From: JAITVB01 sp031553805
GTDB lineage: Bacteria > Bacteroidota > Bacteroidia > Bacteroidales > Rikenellaceae
Length of the DNA stretch: 64,000 bases
NCBI GenBank assembly: GCA_031553805.1
Contig: JAVBLC010000011.1
Span: 24,986-88,985, forward strand
Direction: 5' to 3'
The notes beneath the pieces were generated by a model, which was not told where the DNA came from, did not search any database, and saw only the letters and a list, made by a program, of their open reading frames with translations. The translations under genes and the position numbers were made by a program. Shown one piece after another: positions 53,012-60,961 of this stretch (position 1 is its first letter; every line of letters begins with the position of its first letter).

Positions 53012-53881
53012 TCAGTTTATGTTTTCGCCTTTTTTGTACACGCCGTAGATATGCAATTCTTCGGCCTCGCGCCGCATCCGGTCGATCGTGCGGATGAAAA
53101 TTTCGACGTTGTCGAACTCCATGTCGACGTGGAACATATAGTGCCACGGCTCGCTCGGGATCGGATAGGACTGTAACTTGCTCAGGTTGATGTCGCTGTG
53201 CTCCATCGCCCGCAACACGCGCATCAACGAGCCGTGCTCGTGATTGGTTTTGAAATAGAGCGACGCCTTGTTCGCCCCGTGGGCGACGAGCGAACTGTCG
53301 TCGGGGGCGACGATCAGGAAGCGCGTCTGGTTATTCTTGATCGTATGAATGTCGCGGGCCACGATCTCCATCCCGAACAACTCGGCCGCCAGATCGCCCG
53401 CCACCGCTGCCGCATCGCGCGCGCCGCTTTCGGCCAGATGCCTGGCGCTCAATGCCGTGTCTTCGGTTTCGACCAGGCGCCAGGGGCGTGTGTCGAGGTA
53501 GTCGGCACACTGCAACAACGCCATCGGGTGAGAACACACCTCGCGCACGTCGTCGAGCGTCACCCCGGGGTTGACCATCAGGTGCTGGCGGATCAGCAGG
53601 TAGGTTTCGCCGATGACCTTCAATCCGCTATGCTGCAATATGCTGTAGTTCTGAAGAATGCTTCCGGCAATGGAGTTTTCGATTGCCATCACGCCTATCT
53701 CGGCTTCGCCCGAGGCAATTCTCGCGGCTATCTCCCGAAACGTGGCACAAGGGACGATCCCGATTTCCGGCCCAAGCGTCGTGTGGGCGGCAATCTGGTG
53801 AAAACAACCTTCGAAGCCCTGTATCGCGACGCGTGTTTTTCCGTCCTGTTCTCCGATCTGTTTGACTAAATCCTGGTTCAT
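53012..53881 (-). CDS. pheA: Prephenate dehydratase with ACT domain
   Basis: The 289-residue enzyme converts prephenate to phenylpyruvate. The PDT domain shows VAIQGFEGCFHQIAA, GVMAIENSIAGSILQNYS, VCSHPMALLQCADYL and NNQTRFLIVAPD. The ACT domain (about 205-280) has SLMRVLRAMEHSDINLSKLQSYPI, the Phe-binding ESRP-like loop here reading SYPIPSEPWHY. It is the first structural gene of the operon, behind the leader peptide and attenuator. Confidence 0.94.
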   Translation of the reverse strand: MNQDLVKQIGEQDGKTRVAIQGFEGCFHQIAAHTTLGPEIGIVPCATFREIAARIASGEAEIGVMAIENSIAGSILQNYSILQHSGLKVIGETYLLIRQHLMVNPGVTLDDVREVCSHPMALLQCADYLDTRPWRLVETEDTALSARHLAESGARDAAAVAGDLAAELFGMEIVARDIHTIKNNQTRFLIVAPDDSSLVAHGANKASLYFKTNHEHGSLMRVLRAMEHSDINLSKLQSYPIPSEPWHYMFHVDMEFDNVEIFIRTIDRMRREAEELHIYGVYKKGENIN

Positions 53882-53918
53882 TACTTGTTGTTTTTAGCTG
53901 TCCGTGCCCGAATTCCAC

Positions 53919-53950
53919 AAAAAAACCCGGCCTTCGCGGACCGGGTTTTT
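53919..53950 (-). terminator. Attenuator (terminator) of the Phe/Tyr operon
   Basis: On the minus strand AAACCCGG pairs with CCGGGTTT around TCCGCGAAGG, followed by a run of seven T. It lies 32 nt after the leader stop and about 40 nt before pheA. Its left arm contains CCCGGTCC (plus 53945-53938), the exact complement of GGACCGGG in the leader (plus 54002-53995), so a mutually exclusive antiterminator can form. Confidence 0.88.
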
Positions 53951-53981
53951 CGTATTCTCGTTCGATTATTTCTGTTCGATC

Positions 53982-54059
53982 TTAACAACGACGTCCCGGT
54001 CCACTTTGGTCAAAGTAGAAGTAAAAATAAAAACCAAAATATGACTGGGTATGATTCAT
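53982..54059 (-). CDS. Phe/Tyr leader peptide
   Basis: This 25-codon frame encodes MNHTQ, then SYFGFYFYFYF, then DQSGPGRRC and TAA. Nine of ten consecutive residues (7-16) are Tyr or Phe, which is far beyond chance. It lies between a consensus promoter and an intrinsic terminator upstream of pheA. A ribosome stalled at the Tyr/Phe codons would cover the CUACUUUG arm that pairs with CAAAGUGG, free the GGACCGGG segment and let it pair with CCCGGTCC, so preventing termination. The mechanism is that of E. coli pheL/trpL; here it would sense both amino acids. Confidence 0.88.
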   Translation of the reverse strand: MNHTQSYFGFYFYFYFDQSGPGRRC

Positions 54060-54089
54060 TGTCGTTGCGCGGGATTTATCCCCACGCCA

Positions 54090-54122
54090 CAAATATACGC
54101 GTAAAAAAACAAACTGTGCAAA
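54090..54122 (-). promoter_or_regulatory. Promoter of the aromatic operon leader
   Basis: On the minus strand the -7 element TATATTTG (54097 to 54090) has TTTG at 54122-54119, 21 bp upstream. The leader peptide ATG lies 31 bp after the -7 element. Confidence 0.7.
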
Positions 54123-54168
54123 TTTTTTCTCAAAAATCTGCACATTACTTTGAGGAGCCTCCCTCCCA

Positions 54169-55074
54169 TCAGATGGTTTTGGCTGCAACTTCCCGTTTCT
54201 TCTCACCGCCGGCCTGGCGCAGGTGCTCGTTCCGATAGCCGATCGGCGTTGTGCCGTACTCTTTCTTAAACAACTTGATAAAATGCGACGTATTCGGAAA
54301 GTTGCACTCGTTGCCGATCTCGGAGACCGACTTGCCGGTCGAGATCAGCAACAGCCGCGAGTGCATCAGCCGTTGGCGCACGAACCATTTGTGGGGCGAC
54401 TCGTAGAAATGTTTTTTGAACTCCTTTTTAAATGACGTCAGGCTCTGGTTACACTCACGGGCCAGTTCCTCGATCGGAATATCGTCAAAGATATGCTTCT
54501 GGATGATCTGCTCAAACCCGGCCGTCACGAAGTCGATGTCTTTGAGTATTTTACTCTTAAGACAGCAATCTTCATTCGCGAGGATGATATAGACCAATTC
54601 TGTGAGCATCAGTGCCTCGGCCGTTGGATTTTCTTCGAAAAACCCTTCCCGGAGGTACTGCCCGGCCGAGGCGAAAAAAGTTTTGATGACCTCCCACCCG
54701 GGATAGACCACATAAGACTGGTTGCGGCAATTATCACACGAATGGCTGTTGTTGACATTCAGTCGGTAAGCGACGCGCAAATGATTCAATATCTTATTTA
54801 AATCCTCCGTATTGTAATAAAAAATGGTCTGTTCGAACGGTTTCATGTTCCCTTCGGGCACGTCCTCGAGGTAATGACACCCCTTTCCGAGGTAAAAAAC
54901 GTCGCCTTTGTTGGCTTCCTGGCGTTGGTCGCCGTTGTAAAAGTATTTTTTGCCCCGCACGACAAAGCCAATGGCGTTGCGGCTCAAGACCTGGGCCTGA
55001 ATGCCGTTACGCTGCGGTTGCACATATTTGACGACGAGCGGTTGTTGTGACATCGAGGAATTTAAGGTTTTCAT
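54169..55074 (-). CDS. AraC family transcriptional regulator
   Basis: The 301-residue protein has an N-terminal ligand-sensing domain (cupin-like start, QVLSRNAIGFVVRGKKYFY) with a cluster of cysteines (SCDNCRNQS near 112-120 and EDCCLKSK near 170) and a C-terminal double HTH (IPIEELARECNQSLTSFKKEFKK and SVSEIGNECNFPNTSHFIKLFKKEYG). It is divergent from fucI across 348 bp, which makes it the probable regulator of fucI. The cysteines could form a metal or redox site. Its 3' end lies 46 bp from the aromatic promoter. Confidence 0.88.
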   Translation of the reverse strand: MKTLNSSMSQQPLVVKYVQPQRNGIQAQVLSRNAIGFVVRGKKYFYNGDQRQEANKGDVFYLGKGCHYLEDVPEGNMKPFEQTIFYYNTEDLNKILNHLRVAYRLNVNNSHSCDNCRNQSYVVYPGWEVIKTFFASAGQYLREGFFEENPTAEALMLTELVYIILANEDCCLKSKILKDIDFVTAGFEQIIQKHIFDDIPIEELARECNQSLTSFKKEFKKHFYESPHKWFVRQRLMHSRLLLISTGKSVSEIGNECNFPNTSHFIKLFKKEYGTTPIGYRNEHLRQAGGEKKREVAAKTI

Positions 55075-55422
55075 ATTTCTATACGTAATGACTTTTAATC
55101 TTTTTTATACCAGCATATTAGAAAAAATACCCTTGTGCGGTTATTCCCGCCGAATATTCTCTTTTCAGCCGTAGATACAACATTATGGTGCGAATTTAGT
55201 AAAATAATTGCATATTGCAATTTAATATGACATCAATTTGTCTTCTACAAGAATAAAATAATATATTTTTTTGAATATTTTCGAGACTCGCAAGACCAGC
55301 GGACAGAAAAGAATTTTTTCGAAAAAGAAGAAATCGCCGAGGAAATAATTGGATTTTTGGGTGGGAATGCCTATTTTTACGGTTTAAGCGACCAAAAACA
55401 ATTCTTAAAACATAAAATTCTG
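55075..55422. promoter_or_regulatory. Divergent AraC/fucI control region
   Basis: This 348-bp, very AT-rich gap holds the palindrome AATTGCATATTGCAATT (55206-55222; 7-bp arms around TAT), a candidate operator. I see no clean TAnnTTTG promoter for either gene, which suits activator-dependent transcription. No gene is visible. Confidence 0.5.
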
Positions 55423-57210
55423 ATGAAAAATAAAAGGTATATCGCGGACAACCCCCGGATCGGGATCCGTCCGATCATTGACGGCCGCCAGGGCGGTATC
55501 CGTGAATCGCTCGAAGAACGCACGATGGCTATGGCCCGCAACGTGGCTGAGCTGATCTCTTCGACGCTGAAATACACCGACGGAACCCCGGTGGAGTGCG
55601 TGATCGCCGACGGAACGATCGGCCGTGTGGCCGAGGCTGCCGCCTGTGCCGAAAAGTTCAGCAAGGCAGGCGTGGGCGCGGTGATCTCAGTGACCCCCTG
55701 CTGGTGTTACGGAACGGAAACGATCGAATATAACGCCCAAATCCCGAAAGCGATCTGGGGTTTCAACGGGACGGAGCGTCCCGGCGCGGTTTACCTGGCA
55801 GCTGCCCTGGCCGCCCACAACCAGAAAGGGATGCCGACGTTCGGCATCTACGGCCGCGACGTGCAGGACGCCGACGACACGACGATTCCCGCCGACGTGA
55901 AGGAAAAACTCCTCCGCTTTACTAAAGCCGCACTGGCCGTAGCCACGATGAAGGGCAAGTCTTACCTGCAGGTCGGCTCGGTTTCGATGGGGATCGCCGG
56001 TTCGATCGTCGACCCCGATTTCTTCCAGACCTACCTCGGAATGCGCAACGAATCGGTCGACTCGACCGAAATCCTGCGCCGCATGGAGGAAGGCATCTAC
56101 GACAAAGCCGAATTCGACAAGGCGATGGCCTGGACGGCCAAATACTGCAAACCCCACCAGGGCCAAGATTTCAACCAGGCCGTCAAGAAGATGGATCAGG
56201 CCAAGATCGATGCCGACTGGGAATTCGTGGTGAAGATGACCCTCATCATCCGCGACCTGATGCTGGGCAACCCGAAACTGCGCGAAGCGGGCTTCCTCGA
56301 AGAAGCGCTGGGCCACAACGCCATCGCGGCCGGTTTCCAGGGCCAGCGCCAATGGACCGACCACTGGCCCAACGGCGACTTTGCCGAGGCGATCCTCAAT
56401 TCGTCGTTCGACTGGAACGGCATCCGCGAAGCCTTCACCGTGGCAACGGAAAACGACGCGTTGAACGGCGTGTCGATGCTTTTCGGCCACCTGCTGACCG
56501 ACACGGCCCAGGTGTTTGCCGACGTGCGTACCTACTGGAGCCCCGAAGCGGTGAAACGCGTGACGGGCAAAGAACTTAAGGGTGCGGCCGCAGGCGGCAT
56601 CATCCACCTGATCAACTCGGGTTCGGCCGCCCTCGACGGCACCGGCAAACAGACCAAAAACGGCAAACCGGTCATGAAACCTTTCTGGGAAATTTCCGAG
56701 AAAGAGGTTGAAGAAACGCTCGACGCCGTGACCTGGTTCCCGGCCAACCGCGACTATTTCCGCGGCGGCGGCTACTCGTCGTGCTTCCTGTCGGAAGGGG
56801 CGATGCCGGTGACGATGACGCGCCTCAATCTGGTGAAAGGCATCGGCCCGGTACTGCAGATCGCCGAAGGGTACACGGTCGAGATCGACCAGGACGTGCA
56901 CAAGGCCCTCCACGACCGTACGGACAAAACCTGGCCCACGACCTGGTTCGCCCCGCGCGTAACCGGCGAAGGCCCGTTCCGCGACGTTTACTCGGTGATG
57001 AACAACTGGGGCGCTAACCACGGCGCATTCAGCTACGGCCACATCGGCGCCGATCTGATCACGTTGGCTTCGATGCTCCGCATCCCGGTATGTATGCACA
57101 ACGTGCCGGCCGAAAAGATTTTCCGACCGAGTGCCTGGGGTGCTTTCGGGATGGATCCCGAAGGATCGGATTTCCGTGCCTGCACGACCTACGGGCCGCT
57201 GTATAAATAA
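55423..57210 (+). CDS. fucI: L-fucose isomerase
   Basis: The 595-residue FucI converts L-fucose to L-fuculose (and D-arabinose to D-ribulose). Length and sequence match the E. coli enzyme (591): GIRPIIDGRQGGIRESLE at the start, VISVTPCWCYGTETI, FGIYGRDVQDADDTTIP, FNGTERPGAVYLA, TWFAPRVTGEGPFRDVYSVMN, GANHGAFSYGHIGADLI. I chose the ATG at 55423 (MKNKRYIADNPR). Neither fuculokinase nor permease is adjacent. The next gene begins directly at the stop codon. Confidence 0.96.
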   Translation: MKNKRYIADNPRIGIRPIIDGRQGGIRESLEERTMAMARNVAELISSTLKYTDGTPVECVIADGTIGRVAEAAACAEKFSKAGVGAVISVTPCWCYGTETIEYNAQIPKAIWGFNGTERPGAVYLAAALAAHNQKGMPTFGIYGRDVQDADDTTIPADVKEKLLRFTKAALAVATMKGKSYLQVGSVSMGIAGSIVDPDFFQTYLGMRNESVDSTEILRRMEEGIYDKAEFDKAMAWTAKYCKPHQGQDFNQAVKKMDQAKIDADWEFVVKMTLIIRDLMLGNPKLREAGFLEEALGHNAIAAGFQGQRQWTDHWPNGDFAEAILNSSFDWNGIREAFTVATENDALNGVSMLFGHLLTDTAQVFADVRTYWSPEAVKRVTGKELKGAAAGGIIHLINSGSAALDGTGKQTKNGKPVMKPFWEISEKEVEETLDAVTWFPANRDYFRGGGYSSCFLSEGAMPVTMTRLNLVKGIGPVLQIAEGYTVEIDQDVHKALHDRTDKTWPTTWFAPRVTGEGPFRDVYSVMNNWGANHGAFSYGHIGADLITLASMLRIPVCMHNVPAEKIFRPSAWGAFGMDPEGSDFRACTTYGPLYK

Positions 57211-57747
57211 ATGCAGAAAAAGTACCCATACCGCTTCGGCAAACGGAGTAAACGCATCACGACGATCGTCACCCTGCTCGGGGTGGCGGTTGTCGTTTGG
57301 GCGAGTTTGCACAGCATCAGCGGATTCTTCCCGGCGTGGATCTCGTTGCTGCTGCTGGCCGTGGTGGCGTTATACGTGCTTTCAATCCCACGGTTCATAA
57401 GGATCGACGACGATTTTCTGGAGATCCACTGCCTGGTCGAACTGACCAAGATCCACATCGAGGACATCAAAACGATCGAACCCTTGGACCGGCAAAAGAT
57501 GCGCTCGTGTATCCCGCTGATCGGGAGTTATGGATTTTTCGGATTTTATGGCTATTACTACAACCTGTCGGAGTGGGAGCTGGTCAAGGTCTACGCCTCG
57601 GGGTGGGAGAACTTCATCCGCATCGAGGACATCTATGAAGACGTCTACATCATCAACTGCGACCGCCGCGACGAACTGATCGTCCAGGTCCACGAGGCGA
57701 TGCGCCGGGCACAGGAACGCCCCGCCTTGCCGGAAGACGCCGAATGA
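57211..57747 (+). CDS. Membrane-anchored bacterial PH-like domain protein
   Basis: The 178-residue protein has two TM helices (about 16-32 and 40-57) followed by a bacterial-PH-like beta domain (FIRIDDDFLEIHCLVELTKIHI...IKTIEPLD, then ...RIEDIYEDVYIINCDRRDELIVQVHEAM). An aromatic-rich segment SYGFFGFYGYYYN is near 108-120. Its ATG follows the fucI TAA with no gap, so it is expressed with fucI, yet nothing in it suggests sugar metabolism. Its function is unknown. Confidence 0.75.
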   Translation: MQKKYPYRFGKRSKRITTIVTLLGVAVVVWASLHSISGFFPAWISLLLLAVVALYVLSIPRFIRIDDDFLEIHCLVELTKIHIEDIKTIEPLDRQKMRSCIPLIGSYGFFGFYGYYYNLSEWELVKVYASGWENFIRIEDIYEDVYIINCDRRDELIVQVHEAMRRAQERPALPEDAE

Positions 57748-57757
57748 CCCGAAGTGA

Positions 57758-57785
57758 AAACGGCCCGGCCAGCCGGGCCGGGGTT
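57758..57785. repeat. GC-rich hairpin after the PH-like gene
   Basis: CGGCCCGGC-CA-GCCGGGCCG is a strong stem right after the stop codon. No T run follows on the plus strand, so it is a weak terminator candidate at best. Confidence 0.4.
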
Positions 57786-57811
57786 GAGAACCAACCTTCA
57801 CCCGATCGCTG

Positions 57812-58087
57812 ATGGAACCTGTATTTATACTGACGGCTGCCGTTATTTTACTGGTCTACGCGCTGGCTTTCGGCGTGAACCTGGCCAAACACCGGCCGGT
57901 GAGGAGTTATGTCGTCTTCCTTGGGATACAGTTTGCATTGTTTGTCCTGGAATGTTTTGAAGTGGGCTACGGCGGAGGAAGCGATGCGATGGGCAATGCG
58001 CTGTCGGCAGGTCTGCTGCACGTCATTTACCTGACGATCCAGTTGCGATCACGGCGACGGTGCTCGCTACGGTGGTCATACGGCTAG
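57812..58087 (+). CDS. Small membrane protein, apparently frameshifted near its C-terminus
   Basis: The 91-codon frame encodes two clear membrane helices (VFILTAAVILLVYALAFGV and YVVFLGIQFALFVLECF) and the start of a third (GLLHVIYLTIQ). After about codon 78 the frame turns into Arg/Ser-rich sequence. The +1 frame from 58045 instead reads AITATVLATVVIRLVRKR and stops at 58101, continuing the helix. Loss of one G at about 58045 would explain this. I recognise no family. Confidence 0.55.
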   Translation: MEPVFILTAAVILLVYALAFGVNLAKHRPVRSYVVFLGIQFALFVLECFEVGYGGGSDAMGNALSAGLLHVIYLTIQLRSRRRCSLRWSYG

Positions 58088-58170
58088 TCCGGAAGAGATA
58101 GGTTTTACGGACGGACTGCAGAGTAAGTGTCGGGTGAAATAATTATCTTTGCTGAATAGATTTTCAAATT

Positions 58171-59268
58171 ATGACGGAAGAACAAGTGAGAGCGGCCCTG
58201 GGGGGGATCGTGCACCCCGAGCTGGGAAAAGATATCGTTTCGCTGGGCCTGGTGAGTGGCGTGGCCGTGGCCGACGGCGCGATCCGGGTGACCCTCGAAT
58301 TGCCACGGGCGAACGACCCGTTTGCCGTTTCACTGAAGCGGGCGGTCGAGGCGGTGTTGGCCGGCGCGTTTCCGGATTATGCCGGAAAGATTGCGGTCTA
58401 CGTGCGCGAAGCCGCCCCGAAAAAAGCCGAGAAGCCCGAAATGAAAACCACCACGGGCGGCGTGCGGAACATTATCGCCGTGGCTTCGGGCAAAGGCGGC
58501 GTCGGCAAATCGACCGTAGCGGCCAACCTGGCCGTGGCGCTGGCCCGTGCCGGGTGGCGCGTGGGGATTCTCGACGCCGACATCTACGGCCCGTCGATGC
58601 CCAAGATGTTCGGACTGGAGGATTTTTCACCGCTGACTGAAGTCGAAGAGGGGCGTGAACTGATCGTCCCGGCCGAAAAATACGGTGTGGAGGTGATGTC
58701 GATCGGTTTCTTCATCCAGCCGACCGACGCGCTGGTGTGGCGCGGGGCGATGGCGACCAACGCCCTGCGGCAACTGATCCACCAGACGCGCTGGGGCGAG
58801 CTGGATTTCCTGCTGATCGACATGCCCCCGGGAACGGGCGACGTGCACCTGACGCTGGTACAGGAACTGGCCGTGACCGGCGCGGTGATCGTCAGCACGC
58901 CGCAACAGGTGGCGCTGGCCGACGTGGTGCGGGGCATCCGGATGTTCCGCAGCGAAGGGATCAACGTCCCAGTGCTGGGCCTGGTCGAAAACATGGCGTG
59001 GTTCACCCCCGCCGAATTGCCCGAAAACAGGTATTATATTTTTGGGAACGGGGGTTGCAAGCGGCTGGCCGAGGAAAACGACATTCCTTTGTTGGGCCAA
59101 ATCCCGCTCGTGCAATCGGTGTGTGAAGGGGGCGACAGCGGGGTGCCGGTGGCCGAAGGCGATTCGGTCACAGGGCAAGCCTTTTCGGCGTTGGCCGCCC
59201 GCTTGGCCGAAGCGGTCGACAAACGCAACGCCGAACAAGACCCCACGCACCGGGTGGAGGTAAAATAG
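58171..59268 (+). CDS. Mrp/ApbC family Fe-S carrier ATPase
   Basis: The 365-residue protein has an N-terminal DUF59/MIP18 domain (1-85: GIVHPELGKDIVSLGLV) and a ParA-like NTPase with deviant Walker A ASGKGGVGKST near 110-120, GPSMPKMFGL, DMPPGTGDVHL and TPQQVALADVVRG. It delivers Fe-S clusters to apoproteins. The region that in E. coli carries the CxxC cluster-binding motif reads NMAWFTPAELPENRYY here, with no Cys pair. That makes the mode of cluster binding uncertain. Confidence 0.92.
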   Translation: MTEEQVRAALGGIVHPELGKDIVSLGLVSGVAVADGAIRVTLELPRANDPFAVSLKRAVEAVLAGAFPDYAGKIAVYVREAAPKKAEKPEMKTTTGGVRNIIAVASGKGGVGKSTVAANLAVALARAGWRVGILDADIYGPSMPKMFGLEDFSPLTEVEEGRELIVPAEKYGVEVMSIGFFIQPTDALVWRGAMATNALRQLIHQTRWGELDFLLIDMPPGTGDVHLTLVQELAVTGAVIVSTPQQVALADVVRGIRMFRSEGINVPVLGLVENMAWFTPAELPENRYYIFGNGGCKRLAEENDIPLLGQIPLVQSVCEGGDSGVPVAEGDSVTGQAFSALAARLAEAVDKRNAEQDPTHRVEVK

Positions 59269-59350
59269 CCCCGGCCGGCACATCCTCAGGGTCATGCAAA
59301 AAATCCTGCCCACCGGGAGGCATACGGAAAGCGTCTTATTATAAAAAGGT

Positions 59351-60514
59351 ATGTTATTCAAGGATATTATCGGCCAGCAGGCCGTCAAGCGCAGCTTAGT
59401 GAAAATGGTCGAACAGGGCCGGATTCCCCACGCCCAGCTCCTGGTCGGCGACGAGGGGCGCGGAGCGTTGCCCCTGGCGCTCGCCTTTGCCCGCTACGTC
59501 AACTGCGAAGCACGCGAGGGCGACGACGCGTGCGGCCGCTGCCGGTCGTGCGTGCAGATGAACCAGTTGATCCATCCCGACGTCCACTTCATCTTCCCGG
59601 TCAACAAATCGAAAGCCGCCACCCGTGCCGGCGGCGTCGAAGGCGACAAACCGGTCAGCGACCACTTTCTGCCATTATGGCGGGAACAGATCCTTACGTC
59701 TGCGCCAGAGGGCTACTTCAACGAGCAGATGTGGTACCAGACGATCGAGATCGATAACAAGCAGGGCAACATCAGCCGCCACGAAGCGGCCGAGATCATC
59801 CGCAAACTGTCGTTCAAGGCATTCGAATCGAGCTACAAGATCCTGATCATGTGGCTCCCCGAACGGATGAACGACCAGGCGGCCAACGCCCTGCTGAAGA
59901 TCCTCGAAGAACCCTGGGAGAAAACCCTCTTCCTGTTGGTGAGCGAAGCCCCCGAGCGGCTGCTGAGAACGATCCTTTCGCGCACACAGGAGATCCACGT
60001 GCCGGGGATCGAATCGGCCGAGATTGCCCGCTGGCTCGAAACGGCCAAGGGCACCGACCCGGCCACGGCCGCCCTCTACGGCAAACTGGCATTCGGCAAC
60101 CTGCTCGAAGCGATCCGCCTGACGGGCGAGACGGGCGAGCGCGAAGAGGAGTTTTTCTCGTTGTTCGTCCAACTGATGCGCCTCTCCTACGAAGACCGCC
60201 ACCTCGAGTTGATCGAATGGGGCGAAGCGGTTGCCTCCCTGGGCCGCGAGAACCAGAAAGCGCTGTTGGAAAACGCGGTGCGCCTGCTGCGCGACGCCTA
60301 TATGTTGTCGATGGACGTGGGCGAAGTGGCTTACCTCCACGGCCCGGAATACGACTTTTGCAAAAAATTCGCCCCTTTTGTCAACAACCGCAATATCGAG
60401 GCGCTCGTGGCCGAGTGTGAACGCGCCATGCGCGAAATCGCCCAAAACGGCAACCCGCGGATCATCTTCCCGCACTTTTCGCTATCGGTGAGCAAGCTCG
60501 TCAACCGCCTCTGA
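59351..60514 (+). CDS. holB: DNA polymerase III subunit delta'
   Basis: The 387-residue clamp-loader subunit has an N-terminal AAA+ fold with a degenerate Walker A (VGDEGRGALPLALAFARYVN), the zinc-binding run CEAREGDDACGRCRSC, and the sensor-like NALLKILEEPWEKTLFLL and LLRTILSRTQEI, as expected for HolB. A conserved SKAATRAGG...VSDHFLPLWREQ insert fits Bacteroidetes versions. It partners dnaX at 10-12 kb. It lies downstream of the Mrp gene and precedes a DUF4834 gene by 149 bp. Confidence 0.92.
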   Translation: MLFKDIIGQQAVKRSLVKMVEQGRIPHAQLLVGDEGRGALPLALAFARYVNCEAREGDDACGRCRSCVQMNQLIHPDVHFIFPVNKSKAATRAGGVEGDKPVSDHFLPLWREQILTSAPEGYFNEQMWYQTIEIDNKQGNISRHEAAEIIRKLSFKAFESSYKILIMWLPERMNDQAANALLKILEEPWEKTLFLLVSEAPERLLRTILSRTQEIHVPGIESAEIARWLETAKGTDPATAALYGKLAFGNLLEAIRLTGETGEREEEFFSLFVQLMRLSYEDRHLELIEWGEAVASLGRENQKALLENAVRLLRDAYMLSMDVGEVAYLHGPEYDFCKKFAPFVNNRNIEALVAECERAMREIAQNGNPRIIFPHFSLSVSKLVNRL

Positions 60515-60663
60515 CACCGCATCCTTTTCTCCCCTGCCCTCCGTCTCAGAAATCCCGCAATACGTTTTTCTCCCCGGAAAGACAGGAACGGAATCATTCT
60601 TGCATCAGAAATCTGGCACTTCCGCAAAAAAACGGTACCTTTGCCAAATAAACAATTCCGATT
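60515..60663 (+). promoter_or_regulatory. Gap with -7 element before the DUF4834 gene
   Basis: TACCTTTG at 60637-60644 is a -7 match about 20 bp before the ATG at 60664. No clear TTG is found at 19-21 bp. Nothing else is visible. Confidence 0.45.
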
Positions 60664-60951
60664 ATGGGAACGCTGTTGAAATTTATCTTCATATTTGTCG
60701 CCGTAGTTTATGTGCTGGGGCTGATCGGGCGTTTGCTACTCGGGCGTTGGGTAAAGAAGGCACAGCGCGATTTCCAGCAAAACCCGCAAGGGGGCGGCGG
60801 CTTCTACCGTCAATATACCTTCGGCGGAAACCGCCAACAGCAACAGCGCCCGGCCAAAGAAGGCGAGATCAAGATCACCGACGCCCCGGCCAAAGAGAAA
60901 AAAGTGAGCCGCGAGATCGGCGAATACGTCGATTTCGAAGAGATGAAATAA
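60664..60951 (+). CDS. DUF4834 family small membrane protein
   Basis: This 95-residue protein has one N-terminal TM helix (LLKFIFIFVAVVYVLGLIGRLLL), a Gly/Gln/Arg-rich middle and a charged C-terminus ending SREIGEYVDFEEMK. This pattern is that of the Bacteroidetes DUF4834 family, function unknown. The mlaE gene follows after 10 bp, so they probably share a transcript. Confidence 0.82.
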   Translation: MGTLLKFIFIFVAVVYVLGLIGRLLLGRWVKKAQRDFQQNPQGGGGFYRQYTFGGNRQQQQRPAKEGEIKITDAPAKEKKVSREIGEYVDFEEMK

Positions 60952-60961
60952 CCCCCGCCGG

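Noticed and set aside
53982..54206. 74-codon version of the leader-peptide frame
   Set aside because: The upstream part runs through the promoter and into the AraC gene; only the last 25 codons lie downstream of the promoter.
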